Shown piece by piece: positions 58,780 through 64,000 of a stretch of DNA of 64,000 nucleotides (within the stretch, counting starts at the first letter, position 1; every line of letters starts with the position of its first letter). The position numbers and the translations under genes are program-made. Below the pieces are notes generated by a model that was not told the DNA's origin, did not search any database, and saw only the letters and a program-made list of their open reading frames with translations. This DNA comes from Rhodosorus marinus (taxonomy: Eukaryota; Rhodophyta; Stylonematophyceae; Stylonematales; Stylonemataceae). The stretch lies in assembly GCA_029953675.1 (NCBI GenBank), contig JAMWBK010000005.1, positions 186,001 to 250,000 of the forward strand, in the 5' to 3' direction.

Positions 58780-60351
58780 ATGTTGGGATTTGTTTGTGGT
58801 GCTTTAGCTCCAAGAGCGCCGCGGAGAGCTGCTTGCGTTAAGTGCGAAGGCGAGGAGAAGTCACTGTTCGTCTTTGGTCTTGGCTACACGGGCTTGGCGT
58901 TGGGATGCTTTCTCCGTACGCTTCACCATGCTTTCTATTCTCGAATTGGTGCACTGGAGGAGGAATTTCTGACACCTAGAAAACTCTCTTCTCCTCCTCC
59001 CGAATGCTTCTCGATACTCGGGCTGTTGGCTTGACTATGTCGATTTCTTAGAAGACAAGGGGTGGCGTATTTATGGGACTTGCTCGTCCCGTGAGAAAGC
59101 TGAGAGACTAAGGGAACGGTAATATTTCTCGAGCCAAATTTTCATGAGCAGCGACTGCTTGAACCCATCCCACGCCATCTTGGTGAGATGGTTTGGTTAA
59201 ATCGTTCGAGGCCCAAAAGACGTTCGGAAGCTCAATTTCACCGGAGCTACGGCTCTAAGACCGGCACAGGACACGGCATCCTACGAACAAACAATTTTTT
59301 GTTGCCAACAGCCTGTCCAACGTTTTAGTTCGTCGATTTCTTAGTGTCTATCGGGTTAGTGTCATCGCTGAAGCTGCTCAAATTTCCAGGGACTGGGGTG
59401 CGTTTCAGTGGACAGCCGGATATCCTCTCGACACGGCGATCGTAAAGACTGCGCAACTCTGTTCACATGTCATGTCATCGATTCCACCCCTGGAGGGAAT
59501 AGATCCACTTTTGTCTTTGCATCAGGAGATGTTTCATCTCGCAAAAAAGACGAAATGGGTGGTGCGCACAAATTCCAGACAAGTCTGCTTGTGGGCATCT
59601 GCACAGATATTCGGACTCATTGAAGCTATTTAACCATGCCCGAATTCGCGAAACAGGGCTACATATCATCCACATCTGTCTACTCTGAAACTGAGGGTGG
59701 GTGGGTTGACGAGGGATCCCCTACAGACAAAAACTTGCACCGCTGCATAGCAGAGAATCTTTGGCTGGAGCTGGGGGGCTTGGAGGAAATGCGCTCTCGA
59801 GTGTTTCGATGCGCAGGTATTCTAGTCTAGACAAGCAGCAGCACGTAGATTCCCGCCGCATTCTGTACTAAGTCAAGATCTGGCCAAATGGTCTGGTCGT
59901 GGCTAATCGTGTAGGTATCTACGGACCCAATCGGAATGCCCTGGCCACGCTGAGAGCCAGAAAAGCTGGCAATACCACAGATTCAAAGCTGGTCTCTAGA
60001 ATACACGTGGGCGATCTTTGCAGGGGTATCCATGCCTCCATGACTTCACCAATAACTGATCGAATGAGAGTATACAACATGTCTGATGACCTGCCAGCCA
60101 GCAGAATGGATGTGTTCTCTTACGCGAAGCGACTGGGATCTATCTCGGAAGGTGCCACTGATCTTGTCAAACTCACTCGTCGGGACAAGTCGCGCTCTTC
60201 AAAGCGCGTCAACAACGCCCGCCTGCGCAACGAGCTTATCACAGACCTGGTGTATCCCTCCTACGTTGAGGGCCTCAAAGATCTTGAGAACCAGTCCATC
60301 TGGCCGTTCACGGAGAGCATACTTCAACTATCCGCTAATCGCAACAAGTGA
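58780..60351 (+). CDS. NAD(P)-dependent epimerase/dehydratase, YeeZ-like extended SDR
   Basis: Five exons: 58780..58915, 59052..59118, 59390..59558, 59657..59816 and 59915..60351. Phases 1, 2, 0, 1 all close, giving 322 aa. A Rossmann nucleotide-binding motif starts at ~31 (LFVFGLGYTGLALG, GxGxxGxxxG). The order of later motifs matches the bacterial YeeZ group: VMSSIPPLEGIDPLL, GYISSTSVYSETEGGWVDE, FRCAGIYGPNRNAL, SRIHVGDLCRGIHAS, RVYNMSDDLPASRMDV, VNNARLRNELI, YPSYVEGL. The first ~30 residues (MLGFVCGALAPRAPRRAACV) are Arg/Ala-rich and nearly free of acids, fitting an organelle, probably plastid, presequence. The substrate is unknown; YeeZ-type enzymes are assumed to act on nucleotide sugars. 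Confidence 0.85.
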
Positions 60352-61419
60352 CCGTATCCAGTTGAGGCACCCCGCGCAAGGACTATTTTCAACTCTGCAA
60401 CGCTGTAGCCAAAGCGATCCATTCAAACGATTCAGGGTGATCGGACTTCTCCGCAAATGTCATCAAGGCTCAATGCTCTGAACCTACACGCAGAGCGGGG
60501 TGCAGACTCCTCAGCTATCCAGTGCTGACCATTGCGGAACTAACGGAAGGCGATCGTCTTGGGCCTGTTCTACCCGCTGGCTTGTCCCATATTCCGGATG
60601 ATTGCTTTCTTGCCTTGATCTGCAGAGGGTGAGGAGAATGGGACATGGTTCTCAACCCACGTTTCCGTGAGCACGCTGCCAGTTGGCTGAACCGTTCAGC
60701 CGCAGTGCGTTTTGCGCATTCGCACGCGAAGGCTTCCTTAGCGTACGACGCGTGTATGTGACGCTTCTGGTGAAGCAGGCTAAACAACAATGCTCGACCT
60801 TATCCTATGCCTTCCCTCAGTTTCTTCTACAAGATGCTGATTGATGTCCAGAAAAGTATGTACACGTGTCCAATGCATATACGACATACGATAATTGGTT
60901 GTTAGGTATTCATATTATGATATACATTTGAAGCAGTTGAAGAACCCGGCGGAAAGATCCAATTTCGATAAAAACACACCAACATGACAGACACGTGTCA
61001 TCTTATAAGAGGTAGAACATTTCGTATACTTAAAAATTATCTCAATTGTTAGTAATAATTATTGAAAGAAATATAGATCAGGAATTTGGTGGTCAAATGC
61101 TCCTTTTTTTTCTTCTGTTGCACGGTGCGGGGTTGGGGGGGGAGGAAGGGGGAGGAATTGGATGATTGATGGAGCTGGGGAAGGGCTACAATTGCTTGTT
61201 TTCAATGTTGAATGCTCGTTAACGGATGAGTTGGAAATACCTTGAGACTTTTTGGATGAGAACTTAGAAGTATTTTGTAGCCTGACCGGCGTGGATGTTG
61301 TTTCTGTGATCTAGAGTTAAATTTGGGATGGAGATTCTGAGTTGATATCGGGAGTGTGATTCCTGTGCTGCTGTTTTGAGGGGGTTTCGGACTGTTGAGT
61401 GGAGTGACAGTTAAGCGTT
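60352..61419. other. Intergenic region
   Basis: About 1.1 kb between two plus-strand genes. AT-rich around 60,900-61,080, then a G-rich run (near 61130-61160). No gene recognised. Confidence 0.45.
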
Positions 61420-62546
61420 ATGGGATCTAACGCGAGTACCTCGAATGCTTCTGCATCCGGAAACAGAGAAGTGGAGGAAAACGAACCGGGCGAGGATGGA
61501 CAGCACAAATCCGTTGGAGTACAAGCCGTGATGGACGGTCTCCAACCCGAGGATGGGATTTTTACTGAACCTCCAGATATCGCCGTTGAGGAAGATGGGG
61601 AAGCAGACGAAATAGGTGGCAGAAAGAAACCAGAAGTAGAAGCTGATCAAGGACTGGATGAAGTGGAGCTTTTGCGGAGGAGGGTATTGGAATTGGAGAG
61701 CCAGGTAAAATCTTGGCAGGACGTTGCTAGAGGTTTTCTCTTTGGTATGGCCCTGAGCCCGGAAATGAACTCGTGGTATGCCACCCTCCTGAGAGAGTAC
61801 TTGCAGAAGGCGTTAGCAGAAATTCCTCAGGTTGAAAAGGTCAACTTCACAGAATGCAGCTTCCCCTGCGTTCCAAGCGAGGCGCCGGAAGTCCAAATGT
61901 TGAAATGGGAAGGAATGCGACTCGGGTAGGAGCCGGCTGATCCGCGCAATCAAAACTTCTTTCGATCCCTGAATTGACGCGGATTTTCTTTGCAGGGAAT
62001 GGAATTTTGAGTGGGCCCCCAAGAGCTGGTGGATCGCTTTATCTGTCACTGGCACTCAATCGCCGTTGCCGACTCGGTTCAATGCTATTGTCACAATTTC
62101 AAGCTTGCACCTCCAGGGAAGACTTCGGACTGCCCTACCGAACGACGTGTCCTCTGTAAGATTTGCTTTTTGTGACAAGCCGGACCTAACCTTCAAAACG
62201 TCTTTCCAGCTCAATTGGGGACGACTTCCTGTACCAGTAAGGGTGTCCATCGAATCCACGGTACGTTTTCAAAAAAAACACCCTTCCTTTTTTGATGTGG
62301 CGCAAGGCCAAAAGCACACAGTTCACAGTGACATTATATATGATGCCACCAACCGATTCCGTCCAACAGGTTGAAGCCGCAATCGACGCTTTCATCCAAA
62401 CCAAGCTTCTCCTGCCGAACTCTTATTGGGTCGTCATGCGTAGAAAACGATCTTTCAAGGTAAACGACCAGGAAATGTTGGTTGCCATCAAGTCAGCCCA
62501 GCGGGCGAGGGAGTTCTTGTCTCCACCGCCGACACCGGTGCAATAG
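61420..62546 (+). CDS. SMP-domain lipid-transfer protein with N-myristoylation motif
   Basis: Three exons, 61420..61925, 61996..62260 and 62370..62546 (junction phases 2 and 0), give 315 aa. Residues 1-6 (MGSNAS) fit the N-myristoylation consensus. Residues ~10-85 are acidic and probably disordered, followed by a short heptad stretch (VELLRRRVLELESQVKSW). From ~105 to the end the sequence follows the SMP (tubular lipid-binding) fold: SPEMNSWYATLLREYLQKAL, then WWIALSVTG...NAIVTISSLHLQGRLRTALP, SVRFAFCDKPDLTFKT (compare the family's LSFSFLEEPDLDF), and a terminal helix VEAAIDAFIQTKLLLPN. SMP proteins shuttle phospholipids at membrane contact sites. No transmembrane segment is visible, unlike Mmm1 or E-Syt, so lipidation could supply the anchor. 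The sequence does not decide between Mdm12-, TEX2- and other SMP subgroups. Confidence 0.78.
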
Positions 62547-63188
62547 GAATGAGCCCCAAGCAATGTGCGCTTCTTGAGAACTATTGTGAATACAACCAGA
62601 AGCACCACCAAGAAGCTATTCCGGATTCGCAAAGCTGGTTTATGTGGCTGAGGCGCTGGGTACCCTGAGGAAGCTCTGGGCATTGAATCTTTTATCGCTG
62701 AGGTTTGGCTTGTCGGAGGATGCAGGGCACTCGAGTCCACGGGGAAAGGGTTCCTGGGATAAGGTCCGGCCGATCCATGTTCACTAGCAGGAGGTTGCTT
62801 CGATACGCGTACGAAATGCCGGAGCTCAACGAACAGCACAATTCAACTCATCCAGCGCACTCGCTGAGCGCACTCGCTGAGTACGCTCAGCGAGTGCGCT
62901 ACGCTCTCGTCGATTAACGCTCAGCCCCATGAATGGTTGGAGAGGCCCCACATCGGGTGAGATGCGGCAAATAATAGATTTCTTTATTACGTTCGTCCAA
63001 TAAATCTGAACCCAAAAAATTGTCGAAAAGGTCTAATAAATTCCACGTTACAGCGAAATTCGGTTTGAGTTCCTAGTAAGTCCGTGAAACAGGCTCATGT
63101 GAGTCACGGGACGCCCATGTTGTTCCAAGCACTATAGAATGCGCTCCAAGCAGAGCGCCAGCACTGGAACGCATGGAATACGGAACAT
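62547..63188. other. Convergent intergenic region with a strong hairpin
   Basis: Lies between the 3' ends of the SMP gene (+) and the MAN1-like gene (-). Apart from the palindrome at 62854-62900 I see no supported feature. Confidence 0.45.
62854..62900. repeat. Tandem 13-mer plus 15-bp perfect hairpin
   Basis: AGCGCACTCGCTG occurs twice in tandem (62854-62866, 62867-62879). The second copy extended to 62881 forms a perfect 15-bp stem with 62886-62900 (CTCAGCGAGTGCGCT) around a TACG loop. Confidence 0.95.
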
Positions 63189-63912
63189 CTAGAGGTTTCT
63201 TTTCTTTGTCGGCGTTGGCAAAGGAGCTTTCCATTCCCAAACATCGCAAGGTACATTGTACACCTTTTTCGGCCCGCTCTTCAATATTCTAGTGTCATAG
63301 CTCATTTTCAACTCGACTAGAGCCCACAGCTTCGTTTTCATCGCTTGATTCTCCTTGTCTAAGAGATCGTCGCGCAAGTGAGTATCCACGATGAACGCCT
63401 GATTTGCGCGGCCATCGTCAAAAGCTATCCTCGCCTCTTGCAAGAGTTCGAGCGCCTGTGGGAACGCAAACGTTTCCTTTTCGTTAACACAAGGATTCGA
63501 CAACAAGTAGCAGTAGCCGTTCAGGCTTTCTGGCAAACACACCTCTTTGTAAATTTCGTCCACTCGCTTCCAGCGATAGCGCATAGTCGAGATCATTACG
63601 GTCATGGTCGTTACGACCACAATCGCAAGCACGAAGCACGCTACCCACAGCTTGTGATTCCACAAGAACATTCTGAAGGCGCACAGTAGATATTGTCGCG
63701 GGCTCATCGACTGATACAAAAGCTTGCGACAATCTGTGCAGTTGTCTGTTCCCTTCGTCGTGAAGCTGACGGACACGTCCGATAACGAGCTTACATATTG
63801 AAGGGCCTTCTCGAAAGCAACGCTGAATTTTTCAGAGCTCGCGTTCAACTGAATCCAATGACGAGTTGCGGGTTCAGCAAATAGCATCAGACAACGTAAG
63901 TCACAGCAACAA
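63189..63912 (-). CDS. MAN1/Src1/Heh-type inner nuclear membrane protein, C-terminal part (5' end unresolved)
   Basis: About 235 residues are visible. A single hydrophobic helix (LWVACFVLAIVVVTTMTVMI) is followed directly by YRWKRVDEIYKEV and the MSC winged-helix domain shared by MAN1, LEM2 and yeast Src1/Heh proteins. Its hallmarks are AFIVDTHLRDDLL and KLWALVELKMSYDTRI, then the terminal VPCDVWEWKAPL; the HLRD and WEW motifs are diagnostic. In the family this domain lies on the nucleoplasmic side and binds DNA or ESCRT-III. The preceding Cys-containing segment (CTDCRKLL) would face the perinuclear lumen. An ATG at 63887 would give a short protein. More likely the coding region continues upstream through an intron past the window edge. 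A candidate intron (63984-63913) does not join to an open frame. Confidence 0.75.
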
Positions 63913-64000
63913 CTGCCCAAGTTCTATTTATCCCCGGGCAGTTCATTGCAGCGCGTTAGCACGGATCGAATTCGTTTTCATTACCTTGGGGTTCCTCAGT

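Noticed and set aside
62423-62839. Minus-strand 138-codon frame with a hydrophobic stretch
   Set aside because: Antisense to the last exon of the well-supported SMP gene; the hydrophobic run is a by-product of that coding sequence.

Overview
This is a nuclear segment from a photosynthetic eukaryote. Genes are split by short introns (about 60-150 nt, GT-AG with one apparent GC-AG), occur on both strands without operons, and are separated by 0.5-4 kb. A plastid-type triose-phosphate translocator with an N-terminal presequence, together with eukaryotic core genes, points to an alga with a primary plastid. A unicellular red alga fits best, but that is inference. No rRNA, tRNA or CRISPR was recognised.

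Layout. 1-514: 3' end of the mitochondrial phosphate carrier (+). 1244-2706: Nup50-type nucleoporin (-), head to head with the Ran GTPase (5042-6007, +). 8049-8726: small PH-domain protein (+), bracketed by two copies of a ~160-bp repeat. 9613-16509: BIG/Sec7 ARF-GEF (+). 18595-25280: HSA / Snf2-like / SANT protein (+). 26665-30444: acyl-CoA-synthetase-like protein carrying a ~630-residue insertion (+). 30977-37125: ASCC3/Slh1 helicase (-). 38048-38552: ribosomal protein eL14 (-). 39040-43814: decayed Ty3/gypsy LTR retrotransposon with an intact 5-bp target duplication. 46353-47303: bHLH-GAF-like regulator (-). 51455-52695: triose-phosphate translocator (-). 54886-58148: Bre1-like RING protein (-). 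58780-60351: YeeZ-like SDR epimerase (+). 61420-62546: SMP-domain lipid-transfer protein (+). 63189-63912 onward: MAN1/Src1 inner-nuclear-membrane C-terminal domain (-), 5' end unresolved at the right edge.

Splice joins were checked by reading phase. Predicted lengths come out sensibly, for example Ran at exactly 216 aa. One junction in the ARF-GEF (near 15,000) does not phase.

The most striking signals are three apparent losses of catalytic or metal-binding residues in otherwise well-preserved folds. The HSA-Snf2-SANT protein has lost essentially every ATPase motif, so it looks like an EP400/Eaf1-type NuA4 scaffold with a fossil motor. The ANL-fold protein is broken at its P-loop and split at its hinge by a coiled-coil insert. 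The Bre1-like protein lacks two of the four ligands of its first RING zinc site. Several genes concern nuclear transport, nuclear envelope and chromatin (Ran, Nup50, MAN1-like, Bre1-like, EP400-like), but apart from the Ran/Nup50 pair nothing shows that their proximity is functional.
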